This document shows, in pieces, positions 1 to 10,870 of a stretch of 64,000 nt of DNA. Numbering within the stretch: the first letter of the stretch is position 1; the number at the start of each line of letters is the position of its first letter. Both the position numbers and the translations under genes were made by a program. The notes under the pieces are model-generated. The model had not been told where the DNA came from. It did no database searches and was given only the letters and a program-made list of their open reading frames with translations. The stretch comes from Blasia pusilla (taxonomy: Eukaryota; Marchantiophyta; Marchantiopsida; Blasiales), in NCBI GenBank assembly GCA_050084515.1, contig CM114273.1:14570001-14634000 (forward strand). Direction: 5' to 3'.

Positions 1-119
1 GGTTCAACAAATGTTTTGCAACATGAGTTTCCCCTTTATGAGTACTGGTTCTGAGTACCATAAATGATGTGAGTTATTACTTACTAGTATTTTCTTGGTC
101 CACCCTCAATCTGCTGCAG

Positions 120-790
120 GCTAAGAACTTGCGGTCAATTGCTGCATATGATATGGGCAAGCTGGATGATCCTCAACTTGCTGCAAAGGAAGCTGAAAAG
201 AAGTTCTCACAAATTTTGAAAGTTCGCAGGTCTCTCTTCTAGGAACTCTCTCCTGTCTGTTCCATTGTTTCTGGCCATGCATGTTGAAGCATGTACAAAT
301 TTTTCAACATAGAAATCAGGCTGATGGGTTTAGTTGAATTTTAAGGAATCTGTCCTTCGTTTAATATAAACATCGTCAGAGTAATTTAAGCATCGTTGTG
401 TTGCTATCTAATTATGTGCATCTTACACTTCTGATGGTTCTTGAGGCTCTTTTTGCAGAGAGAAAGAATGGAAGGAGAAGAGTAAGCAGATAAAGGGAGA
501 TATGTCTGCAGAGCTGGCAAAGGCAGTTGGGGGCAGAAAGGTGGGTGCGTTTTTTCTGTTTGGCCTTCATTCCATGCTAGGACATAGGATTGTAGCTGGG
601 TAACTTTACCCTTGTATCATATGTAGGAACAAGCCAGTTGCTCGAATATTAGCAAATTCTTATGTAAAAAATTATGTGGATTGCTCCTGCTGTACAGGAG
701 AAACTGAACGTTGAGAATGCACAAGATGAGTTGAAGACAATGTCAAAGGGCAAGATTCAGAGAAAGAAAAAACCTCAAACTGGTTCATAA
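120..790 (+). CDS. 3' end of an unidentified multi-exon gene (last three coding exons)
   Basis: Three coding exons join in one frame: 120-229, 459-540 and 698-790, the last ending in TAA at 788-790. Each junction has consensus splice sites: AG at 118-119, GT at 230-231, AG at 457-458, GT at 541-542, AG at 696-697. The first intron is phase 2 and the second phase 0, and the frame stays open across both, which supports the model. The visible C-terminus is about 95 residues, very rich in Lys and Glu, and likely helical or coiled-coil. It contains 'AAYDMGKLDDPQLAAKEAEK' and 'MSAELAKAVGGRK' and ends in a basic tail 'KIQRKKKPQTGS'. I do not recognise the family. The basic tail would suit a nucleic-acid or ribonucleoprotein contact, but that is a guess. 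The 5' part lies left of the window, and bases 1-119 are intron. Confidence 0.75.
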
Positions 791-2789
791 TATTGTATTT
801 TAGGATTGACCCTCGATCTAGTTTGTATGTTAGTGCGCATTTTTCTAGCTCAATTATTCCATGGTTACCTGTAGATGTGAGTAGAACTAACAGCTTCAAT
901 AGCACATACCAAGTAGTGGATCATGTTACCACTGTTGGTCAATTACAACCTGCAAAGAGAAATCATACCAGGGTGCAGCTCCGATTTTAATATAAGAATG
1001 TAGTCAACGTGCTGTTCCGTCACTGAAACACAGTAGTGTTTCCTTAGTGTGTACGAAATAGTTAGAAATAGAATTTATTCTTGAGGAACGGCCATTGGAG
1101 TGAAGAAGAGTACCTAAAGAAGAGCTCATTGCAGTAAGCAACATCAAGCGCTACAGTTTGAGTCAGTTCTCCTCTTTTCAGAGATTTTTATGATCTGTAA
1201 ACGGCAAATTTTGACTGGAGATCCCACATTGATGGGGAAAGGATTGTGAGGATAACAGCATTTACAGAGTTGGTATATTCACTCCCAGGTGATAATTTGA
1301 TCCAAGTTCTCACAGCTGGTCTTGGTTGTAGGGTTCCACACAGAGCATGTTCGCTCATGTGTTGTATCTGTTTGGTTGTACACCTGTATAGTAGAGCTGT
1401 TTTCTTGAATGTGAAAACTGGATCTCTGGCATTTATGGCTTATGGTGGTGATGAACTTTTGTTTTTGGCTTTGGTTCTGTGGGACTTCAACTGCTTTTTG
1501 CATGGGAGCTTAACAGTTAATTCGTCAATTACAGCAAAGCAGACATGGTCTGCTTCTCATCATGCAGACCAGTATGATTCTAATTGCTCTTGGTTTGTGG
1601 TATTATCTTTGATGCTGCACAGTATTATATCCAAATTCGACTATACTGGAGCCCTCAACTCATACCCAGCTCATGACTTTTGCACATCTCCATAGCGGAC
1701 CACTTCTCATAAAACTGCCTCAGCTTACCAGCACATGAGGATCTGGTGCTGGGCACCTTTCTCCATTTTTGCTAAGTTTTCTTGTAGGAGGGATGAAAGC
1801 ACTACAGTTGTTGCATGACGAATATAAAATCTCCCCTTGATTCTTGGGCTCTTCTACAATCTTGGGCATTTCGGGATTGTCTTTGGAGTCTAATAATTAG
1901 AAACACAAGTCTTTTACGGTCACATGAGTCTCCAACTCATGTGCCTGCCATCCCACACTTGAGCACTAGGATGAGTACAATCTCTCCACTTGAGTATGTA
2001 TCCTCTTGAAAGAGAGCCCCACTCCACTCCACTCCCACCACTAAGCTATCCAAACATGTACTAAAGTGATGTTGAGATGGCACACATGAGTTGGCAGCGA
2101 TTGTACTCAATAAATTGTGATTGTTATAACCTTGCCCAATTGGTTGGTTGGTGTTGGGCTAGGAAGATTAGTAAAAAAAGTACTGAATGAGTGTAGGGAG
2201 ACTCTTGTAGTGAGATCAGAAAAGTGCTAGATTGTAGAATCAGGAGAAAGGGGGAAAGTGCTTGTCCCTCGTTTGGGCTCGGAGAGGAAGGAGAGGAGGA
2301 TGTCACATTGTAGTACGACTACAAAGAGGTTCAGAGAGTACCATGAGATAAGGAAGGTCTAAATCCTAAGATGGACCCACAGAGGAAGGAAGAGGGAGAC
2401 TCTCATATAGTGGAAGATTGGAATGGATGCAAAGAGAGGAAGAATGGTCATTCGAGGTGTGTCCCTCGTCCTATACCATACTAGTATCCGCCCTTCGGTT
2501 GTATGGGTATGGGTATGGGCACATGGACAAATTTTGTGTATGAATATGTTTGTGTCCTCAAATTTATGTCCAAGCGGGCCCGAGTTCCAATGGCCTGTCT
2601 GGCCCGTAATGTAGATCGGGATTCGAGTAGCCCGCACTCCACTCGAGCCAAATGATCTATTGCCGGTTGTTGCCATCCATTTTCTACCCTGCAGCCGAGC
2701 GTGTCACCAATTGCGTAGTTGCTCTTACTGTCGTGACCTGCTGTGCTCTCCGCTTAAATTCAAGTCACCGAGTTGCTCACCGAGTTGCT
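791..2789. other. 3' UTR and intergenic spacer without a recognisable gene
   Basis: About the first kilobase after the stop at 790 is T-rich and probably includes the 3' UTR of the upstream gene. A 149-codon open frame at 1246-1695 has no recognisable domain and unremarkable composition; I treat it as chance. The rest up to 2789 shows no gene, tRNA or repeat I can support. The retroelement repeat begins at 2790. Confidence 0.5.
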
Positions 2790-3191
2790 TGGGTTACACA
2801 CACAAGGCAAGCAAGAACATAGTTCCGCCGCCTCATGCCAAGAGGTTCAACAAAGAGAGAATGAGCTCTCAAGCTCTCTCTCCTTGAGGTATACCCCTCC
2901 CCTCTCCCAAGCTCTCTCCATGGTAACTTATGCTTCCAAGTCACCTCCTTGGCTCTTGACCTGATGTAGGAAGTCAAGGGCCACTTACCAGAAATATAAA
3001 GTTGATCGCATACTCAAAATGGTACTTACCTAAAATAGTAAGTTCCTCAATATAACTCCAAATGAGCCGAAACAAAGGGGAAATTTGCTCTCTCAAGTTT
3101 CTCGGGGCCTCAACAGGTCATCCTCGACCTACTGAGCCTGTCCTCCGCTACTCACGAAGGCGCTCTACTAGATCTCACTGATCTATCCCTA
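2790..3191 (-). repeat. 3' LTR-like repeat of the methyltransferase-bearing gypsy element
   Basis: Nearly identical, by eye, to 12677-13076 over about 400 bp, starting at 'TGGGTTACACACACAAGG' and ending near 'GATCTATCC'. Differences are scattered single bases, which fits two LTRs that diverged after insertion. It has a TATAAA-like stretch near 2995-3000. Because the element reads on the minus strand, this left copy is the 3' LTR. The outer boundary lies in sequence with no obvious TG..CA rule, so it may be slightly truncated. Confidence 0.75.
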
Positions 3192-3501
3192 GATCTCACT
3201 CACATCGTTACACAACATACATCGCTGTCATCGAACACACACACAAACACGCACGATCCCATGATAACGCATGGCATCCAAACAACGAGACAAGAAGTAC
3301 CAAAATATCTCCAATCGCCCCCTTAGCTGGTGGTTAGGTCTCTCTAACTCCAGATAGCCATCTATCCCTACCTACCATGACATATATCTCTCGGACGCGA
3401 AGAGCAAGAAGGCCGGGTGCTCATGTGACCCCATCGTTAGTCGCCTTCTTGTCATCCATATCACACACACAAGTCAGAATGTAGAACTACCTACTCTATG
3501 T

Positions 3502-4746
3502 ACATCTGGGACACATCCATCGTCCTTGAGGAACCCTAGTGAGAGGTGGCGTCAAACATGCCATATGCCATCCTCTTGAACATCCACACAGACTAGCATA
3601 ATGGTTGCACCACGGGCGGAACCACACAACATACACCGCAAGCATGCAGGAACTATTGCTAAGCTCGGATCAATTGCATCGTCAATGTTCGGAAGATGAC
3701 ATGGCGCACAGTTACGCACATGGTCCTTCCAAACCATACCATCGCGTCCCTCCAATAAGAGAACATCGGATGGCAAAACCTCACGCACTCTCAAGATGGT
3801 GCGCTGCACCACGGGCGGAACCACACAACATACACCGCAAGCATGCAGGAACAATTTCTAAGCTTGGATCAATTATATCGTCAATGTTCAGAAGATGGCA
3901 TGGCGCACAGTTACGCACATGGTCCTTCCAAACCATACCATCGCGTCCCTCCAATAAGAGAACAGCGGATGGCAAAACCTCATGCACTCTCAAGATGAAG
4001 CGCCCTGCAGTCACATCCAACGTCGTGGATGCCGTTTGTTGCAAGTAGACATAGTCTCCCTGATGAAACCTCTGGATAGTAGGTCGATAACCACCTTCCT
4101 GAATAGTCGCATACCTCAACGTATCCCGATGTTGCGCAATGGCCAAGTTCTCAAATGCCATGGGCATCACTCTCCATAACAACTCAGCCCTCTCAGAACA
4201 TGCTCATATCCATACATCAGGGTCGTCAAGGTTCAACACCTTACGAGTATCTCGACAAAAGGCCGCAGGTAAACCTGGCTCACGGCCATAAAGCAACAAG
4301 TACGGTGAGAAAGACGCTAAGGATGCATGCTTGCTGAATCTGTATCCCATCGCCAACCACGACAACTGAAGGTCCCAATCTCCTAGGTGACCTTTCTCCA
4401 AGCCATACTTGCGTAGTCCTCTCTTCACCATCTACACAACCCGCTCCGCTAGTCCATCCGCCTCAGGATGATCTCGCGAAGTAGTCTCGGAAGTATTGCG
4501 GTGGTCGATCAGTGCCTGATCATACAAGGCCTGAAACTCCCCGCGAAACTCTGTACCCTGGTCTGTCAACACCTCACCTGGTGCGCCGTAATGACTCAAC
4601 ACTTGATCTAGGAAGGCATACGCTACTCCCTCACTCGCCTTGTCAGGCAATGCAACCAACTCTATCCATTTCGAGAAGTGCTCAACCATTACCAACACAC
4701 AACGATTGTGGCGCTCCGTCAAAGGCAAAGGTCCTGCAAAATCCAA
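3502..4746 (-). pseudogene. Integrase core plus C-terminal PHD finger of the gypsy element
   Basis: From 4746 leftward the frame reads a retroviral-type integrase core: 'MDFAGPLPL' with the first catalytic Asp, 'VLTDQGTEF' with the second, and 'DGLAERVV' with the catalytic Glu. An in-frame TAG follows at 4432-4434, then 'LSWLAMGYRFSKH' and 'SPYLLLYGREPGLP' in the same frame. The C-terminal part reads 'LLLEGRDGMVWKDHVRNC', then 'CLRCMLCGSARGA'. With one frame change it continues to 'CLTPPLTRVP' and 'GRWMCPRC', which together are the typical frame of a C4HC3 PHD finger (3502-3635). One zinc-binding Cys of the second pair looks lost and a stop falls inside the finger. A 199-bp tandem duplication splits this part. 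PHD fingers in other proteins read histone H3 tails; here it may have guided integration, by analogy with chromodomain integrases. Confidence 0.85.
3606..4003. repeat. 199-bp tandem duplication in the integrase/PHD coding region
   Basis: Positions 3606-3804 and 3805-4003 are two head-to-tail copies with period 199 bp, both starting 'TGCACCACGGGCGGAACC'. By eye they differ at about a dozen positions. Because 199 is not a multiple of three, the duplication shifts the frame and separates the first half of the PHD finger from a second copy of the same half. Confidence 0.93.
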
Positions 4747-5012
4747 ACTCCATCTTTAACCTAAACTCATGATCGGAAGTGGATGCAATTGTGGAATTGG
4801 AGCATTGAACGATGCTCAGACTCGATTACACACCATGCATATGGAAAAAAACCGTTGAACGTCAGTCTGCATGCCTCGTCACCAATGCTAAATCTCGACC
4901 AAGCTATATGTCCGCTTCACTCCAAAATGACCAACTCCTCATGGACATGACGGACCAAACGTGCTCTGTGCAAAGGATCAGGCACTACACACACTCTACC
5001 ATCCTTCCACAC

Positions 5013-6806
5013 TCACAACACATGTGTCCCCTCCCAACGGAACTGTCTGGCCCGCTGTAGGACCCGATCCCGCTCTCTAGCTGCCACTGTGCTTGCAACC
5101 CTGCCAGTATGCAAATACTCCAAGACTACTCCATCATTGTGAATATCTTGGCCACCTGTCGTCTCCTCACTGGCCTCGGGATCCAAGGACTCTCCATCAG
5201 ACCTCGCTATTAAAGTCTCCACACTCTGGCTCTCCATAGCCAACAGGCCTAAATAGATTGACGCGTGCCATTCTGGAACCGACTCCTCAACACTCTCTCC
5301 ATGCCATAGAGCTCCAGTCACATCTTGCTGACTTGGGCATGGATTACGACTCAGCCCATCGGCATCCTGGTTGAGCGCCCCAGGTCTATGTACCACCTAA
5401 AAATCGTACTCTTGCAGCAACAGAGCCCATCTCGCAAGCTTCCTTGTTAGCTTGTTGGACTCCATCAACCACTTTAGTGGTTGATGATCATTGATGATGG
5501 TAAAGGGGTTGCCAAATAAATAACACCTCAAATCTGCGACAACCCACACCCCAACCAAGCACTCACCCTCACACGAGCTGTACTTTGCCTCTGCAACGTT
5601 GTTCGAACGGCTAGCGTAAGCCACCACAAACTCTCTACCCTCATCATCATGTTCGGTGAGCACCGCTCCAAGCCCCAACATACTCCAATCTGTGTGCAAC
5701 TGGAAAGGACGCCCTCTGATCGATCTCCTCAAGATGGGGGCGGACGTTAATCTGTCCTTGAGCAAGTGAAATGCTCGCTCCTGTTCATCCCCCCAATGCC
5801 ACTCATGATCCACCTTGGTCAGCAAGGTCAGTGGCTTCGCAATCGAGCTGAATCCCTTGACGTACTGGCGATAGAAGTTTGCCAATCCCATGAATGCATG
5901 AACGCGGCTCACATCTGTAGGGCGTGGAATGCATGAGACAACCTCTACCTTTGTCTACTGAACACCAAGGCCACTTGGGTATATCGTATGACCCAAGTAC
6001 TCGATCTGGTCATAGAAGAACTTACACTTGCCTGGATGTAGCTTCAGCCCATGTAACTGCAATCGTCAAAACACCTCCTCTAGATGTCGCTCATGCTCTT
6101 CAACCGTGGCACTAAAGACTACGATGTCATAAATATAACACCTAGCAAAATCCGGACCTCCCAAGATCCTATCCATGACCCTCTGAAACTCAGCCGGAGC
6201 GTTCTTTAATCCAAATGATAAGAACCGCCACTGGTACAAACAATCCTACCCGTGAGGATCAATGCCCTAAAATGCCGTCTTTTTCCTGTCCTCCAATTTG
6301 ATAGGTAGCTGATAGTATCCGGCTTGCAAATACAATGGACTAAAGACCTTTGCGTGACCAATCGCATCAAAGATTTCCTCACGAGTGGGCATGGCATACC
6401 TATCGGACTTCGTTTGCCGATTGATAGGTCGGTAATCCCCACGCATCCGCCTATCCGTCCACTAGCTATGCACATCCTTCTTGGAAGGCATGACGGTAGC
6501 AGATGCATACTCCCCATGCAACATCTCCACTAAACCTACTCCAACCAAGTCTTGGCTCCTACTCTGAATCAGAGCCCTCTCCATATCGCTGTACCTGTAG
6601 GATCGTCGGAAGATCGGCGTATCATTCGACAACTCAAAGCGGATCCCTGGTCCCTTCAGAGTATCCAAATCCTCCATGCTAAACGCAAAGCAACTCTTAT
6701 AACTCCTAAGGAAGTGATGTATCCGGCGCCGCTCTTCTCCTGTCAAGTTAGGTCCCATATCTGGCTCCCACGTCTCTATCGTGACTACGGTAGGACTCTC
6801 CGACAC
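5013..6806 (-). pseudogene. Reverse transcriptase and RNase H of the gypsy element
   Basis: Minus strand, 6806 to 5013, mostly one frame. The RT starts near 'GPNLTGEERRRIHHFLRSYK' and passes through a fingers region with an in-frame stop just after 'MPSKKDVHS'. It continues with 'GDYRPINRQTK' and 'AGYYQLPIKLEDR', the usual gypsy RT blocks. The catalytic box at 6126-6137 reads YIYD where the family has a Y-x-D-D box, so one catalytic Asp is replaced by Tyr. RNase H (5912-5397 and on) keeps its acidic residues in 'LHTDWSMLGLGAVL', 'SSCEGECLVGVW', 'NDHQPLKWLM' and 'NQDADGLSR'. A stop at 5397-5399 interrupts the last part. Confidence 0.9.
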
Positions 6807-7100
6807 GGGTATGGATGGTTGCTATGGTGCAACCCCATCTCGAACACCAACACTTGGCCGCTCTCATGCAACCAATTGCAAACTCTGATCTCCTCCACAT
6901 GGAGTGCCTGGAACCACACTCGATGCTGTGGCTATCATCTCATGGCGTACCTGCAAAACATCCCAAGAAGTCCAAGGGTGTCTCTCCCGATCTCCCCTGC
7001 TATGTCGATCTTCTCGGGTCTCGCCCCCAGCCACTGCCTCCACCGTCTTGGTAGGCATGGGGCTCACCAACGCAACCGATGTGATCTTTCGAGATCTCAT

Positions 7101-8345
7101 CTAACGTTGCTCAACCACTCCCAAGCTGAAGATCCATGTCAAGCAGTTAAGGTCCATCGCCTGACCCAAGACATTACGTCGTGATGCCTCAAATACTGAC
7201 GGTACTGCTGCCACTCCTGTGGGAAATCCCATCGCCCGCTCTCTCTCGTTGGCGTTGGGCTCCACCAACCTTTGAACCTGGTCATCCCAAACCAAGCCAA
7301 GACCGGCCTCCTTGTATGCATAGGAAGCGGGAAAACTCACAAACGTGGGAAAGGCTGCCCGCGGCCGGCCTACCCTATTGACCATAGTCAACGGCGGTCG
7401 ATCATTGTGCCTCACACCTTGTGATCGACGACCCGGATCCAAAATGGAATCCACTAACAAGTGGGAGGGGCGCTCCACTCTTGCATACACCCTCTACAAC
7501 ACCTCGTGTGGTACCATGTTGGTCCACCATAGACGTGGGCGATGTGCTCGTGAAACCACACTCGCCGCATCCAAAACTAATGGTGGGCCGATCCAGGCAT
7601 GCACCTGATGTGCACTCGTCACCACCCATGACCTCGAATCGCCCAAGATTGGAACATTCTCCAGAATGTAAGTCGGAGAACGGGACTGATGCTCCTCCCA
7701 ATATCTCAAGATCCTCATCATCTCCCAAAATAACTTGGATCGAGTGTCAACCAACCCGATGCCTTGTCCAACACTCGATTGACCTTGACATGGCCAACCT
7801 GCAATGACCAAATCAATGGTCCCTACCCGCTCCAAGTCATGCGCCCCCCAACAACGAAATATCCCTCAGTAGGGAACTTTGGTACCCCTGTACCGCGGAC
7901 ACAGACAAAAAGTTGGCAAAATGTAGGCGTAATTGCGCGTTAGTGAGACGCGCCTTGCAACATCATCACTCTCCACATACAGGTACTGCTGCACTTGCAC
8001 TCTTGCTTGCAAAACAACAGCTAACCTGGTGCTAATCCCTCCAAAGAGATCTAACACATGAATACCCTCCTCCGGGATACGCCACACAATGGGTGTGGTA
8101 TCCAAGGGTGTCATCGTAGCACTCCCTGCTACCTCGAGTTCCTCAGACCCGTCGCGCTCCGGTGCAAATGCCTTGCTCCACGCGGTCTGCACGTGCTCAT
8201 CTACCAATCGTCGAAGCTCCTCAATCGAGCCCCACATCGGCACCTCTCCTCCACGGAATGATGCGGCTACTATAACACTCCTCTCCATAGAAATGTCAGG
8301 AACGGGAGTATCCTCTGCATGGACATGTTCCTCAATCAAGGCCAA
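7101..8345 (-). pseudogene. Cytosine-5 DNA methyltransferase domain within the gypsy pol frame
   Basis: Three consecutive open stretches in one minus-strand frame (8345-7866, 7835-7494, 7490-7101), separated only by single stops, spell a C5 methyltransferase. Motif I 'VLDLFGGIST' lies at about 8057-8025 (S-adenosylmethionine binding). Motif IV 'GWPCQGQS', with the catalytic Cys, is at 7799-7776. Motif VI 'ENV' is at 7661-7653 and motif VIII 'AHRPRLWW' near 7541-7524. Motif IX 'ERERAMGFP' is at 7247-7221 and motif X 'LGQAMD' at 7169-7152. Motifs run I to X in order, so this is not a DRM-type permuted enzyme. The block 'VLDAASVVSRAHRPRLWW' recalls DNMT3-type enzymes. Only a short target-recognition segment separates VIII from IX. 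The frame continues into RT at 6806. Two stops make this copy inactive as it stands. Confidence 0.9.
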
Positions 8346-8699
8346 GTGATGGCATTGCTAAATGCTGCTAAGGTCGCCACCTCTCCTGGCCGTCGCTCGA
8401 TCACTGCACCTGTGAATCGAACGGGTAATGAGCTAAGGCGCCCATCACCTGACTGCCATCTTGGTCTGTAGGACGTAGACTCCTCCCAGTAATTCACAAA
8501 AAACCCCATCGGATATAACACTGTCCACCAACCAAGATGTCGTAGGACTTTGCATTAGTCACTATCGCCTTCGCTCGTACCACGGACTCATCTGTAGGAT
8601 GTCCCGGAAAAATCCTCACCACGACCTCATGTCCGGTGATATACTGTATGGTACTCGCTCCACCGAAGGATGTCTGTATCTAGAATGGACAATGCTCCA

Positions 8700-9393
8700 C
8701 ATTGGCTCTCGTCAAGCCCAATCCTCTAAATGACGCTTTCCCCAACATTAGGGGTTGCGCTCTTGAATCCAACAAGACGTGCTACGGACTAAAAGCTCTA
8801 CCTCCGGGACTCACCAACTGGAAGACCTCTCCTTGGTTATCCACCAACACAACACCAAGAGACGCCATGGCATGCTCTACCGCGAGTCTAGCGGGCATCT
8901 CCACCATCCTAGCAACCGCAACCTGCCATGAATCTGACGTGGACGGCCTGAGTATCCGCTCCAAGGGCAGGTCCATCACCTCCTCTGCAATCACCTCTGA
9001 ATGTGATGCACGAACTCCAACTCCGCGCCCATATAGTGAAGCGGCCAGCCGAAAAGCTTCGGCGGGCGTACCCCCCAACGTCATAACATCCGAAGCAAAA
9101 AATAAAGAAGTGCGGTACACAACGGTGGCCGCCCCCAACAACATGCTCGACAGATGCCCCTCATGAGCAACAACAATAGGAATCGTCGCACTCGCTTCTC
9201 CCATCGCCCTCCATGCCTGCACACCAACAACATCACCAACTCTCCAAGAACTTTGATGAGGATCCATTGATGGGGTCCTCATTGCTTCCGACAACCTGAA
9301 AGACTGAGGAAGCCTAGTGTGGTCTCTGGCTTCCCCTTGCTGTGGATCCAACTTTGCGGTTGCTCCACGCATCACAACTATGGCGGCCTCCAT
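8700..9393 (-). pseudogene. Aspartic protease region of the gypsy element
   Basis: The minus-strand frame 9393-8782 reads a gag-pol linker ending in '...VSPGGRAFSP', then a TAG stop at 8782-8784. In the same frame it continues 'HVLLDSRAQPLMLG'. This matches the retropepsin active-site loop (hydrophobic-hydrophobic-D-S/T-G-A) except that the Gly after Asp-Ser is Arg, at 8758-8769. A G-to-A change would explain it. The following stretch to about 8345 links the protease to the methyltransferase and has no domain I recognise, though it keeps open frames (for example 8521-8336). Confidence 0.75.
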
Positions 9394-9523
9394 CTAGACA
9401 ACCTCGCACATCCAACCAGGATCCTCCATGTCTCTGGTTGCTCCATATGCGGTTACCCGATGTGGATCCGGCATCGGGTAACCTCAATGCCATAGCGGAA
9501 ATCTGCTCATGTAGCTACTCTAT

Positions 9524-10870
9524 CTAAGCAGCCATCCTAGCCTCACGCCCGGCGTCTCCCTCGATGCGTCTAGGTGGTGGGACTCTACCTCCTCCACGGG
9601 CAGCTCCACCACCCTGTCGGGAAACTCCAGCTCCTCGTCCATCAACGGGACCACCTAGTGCACAACCTCTAACCCCACCTAGACCGGCTACTCGCTCTGG
9701 TGCCCTCTCTGGCCCTCGGTCTGGACGTAACTCATGATGTAAACTGAAACACCTAGCGCGTGTATGACCATACCTCTGAAAATAGTCACACTGATAACCT
9801 CCTGGTGCAGCACCATCTCCTCCTCCATACTGAGGCACACGTCCATGACCCTGACGAGTGCAATCGCGCTGATGATGGGCTCCACCACATGACCAACAAG
9901 TAATAGTAGGCGGCGGTTGCTCAGCCGCATATGAAGGCGCAGGTCTCTGTGGCACGGCCTCCCGGTATCTTCCCTTAGCTTGTGGTGCCATAGTCGACCT
10001 ATCGCGGAGTCCACGTTGTTGCAGAGGTGGTGTAGACAATCGTGACTCCTATCGCCCAGAACCTATGGTGGCTACGCTCTCCTCCGCCATGTTGCGCTCA
10101 ATATTTTTGGCGTTCTTGAAAACATCTCTCAAAGTAGGGGAGGTGTTCATAAGAAGCATCCCGTCCTACACCCGTGTCTTCAGGGTCTGGTCCAACATCG
10201 CGTACCATGATTGGTTAGCTTGAGCCTCCATCACCCCTTGAGTGACGTTGATCAACCAGCCCAAGCGAGTGTAAGCCTCTCGCAAACTCTCACCCGGGCG
10301 CCTCTAGAAGTTGTAGATGCTCCACAACTTCTCCGTCCGTCCCCCCTGGTAGCTCGCCCTCAACTCAGCAAAGAACTCAACCACGGGGTTGAACTTGGGA
10401 CAAACCCGACTAGATGGTGCAATTGCTCCAGTGCGAGTGACCCCTCCTAAAACATCACTAGTGGAAGAGGAAGTAGCCTCTCTTGACTCCTCCTCCTCAT
10501 CTAGGAACGGCTCCGTTCAGGATACATAGTGTGGGTCATAGTAGAGTCGCCATGCCTCAATCTCCTGGGCATATATGTGGGAGAACTCATGGGAATCGTC
10601 CATGGGCGTCCCCTCTGAATGCTGGAACATATCGTTCCATGCTGTAAACGGGTTGAACTCTCTAGAGTTCCTAGCCTATTGTGAGTCACACCAACTCCTA
10701 AAGTCCGCAATGAAGTCGTGTAGCTCTATAGTGCCTACAACACCCGAAAATCTACGCGGTCCTCTACCCCGGTCGTCCATCTCGTACGTCCAACTAGTAA
10801 GACCACTCAATGTGTACGGTGGATCACTAACACACTTCTCTATACGCTCCTCCTCGTCTTAAGATGACAC
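9524..10870 (-). pseudogene. gag polyprotein with zinc knuckle (gypsy element)
   Basis: On the minus strand a gag-like protein can be followed with several stops. A retrotransposon-gag core around 10450-10200 contains 'PVVEFFAELRASYQGG' and 'RRPGESLREAYTRLGWLI'. Downstream is a Gln/Pro/Arg-rich stretch with one zinc knuckle, 'CWSCGGAHHQRDC', at 9898-9860 (C-x2-C-x3-H-x4-C). A second Cys/His cluster, 'CDYFQRYGHTRARC', follows it. The far end is Gly/Arg/Pro-rich. Gag forms the particle and binds RNA through the knuckle. At least three in-frame stops between 10870 and 10040 show decay. A related, separately decayed copy lies at 13840-14355 on the plus strand. Confidence 0.8.

Noticed and set aside
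1246-1695. 149-codon plus-strand frame after the first gene
   Set aside because: No domain, odd composition, and it lies in probable 3' UTR or intergenic DNA.
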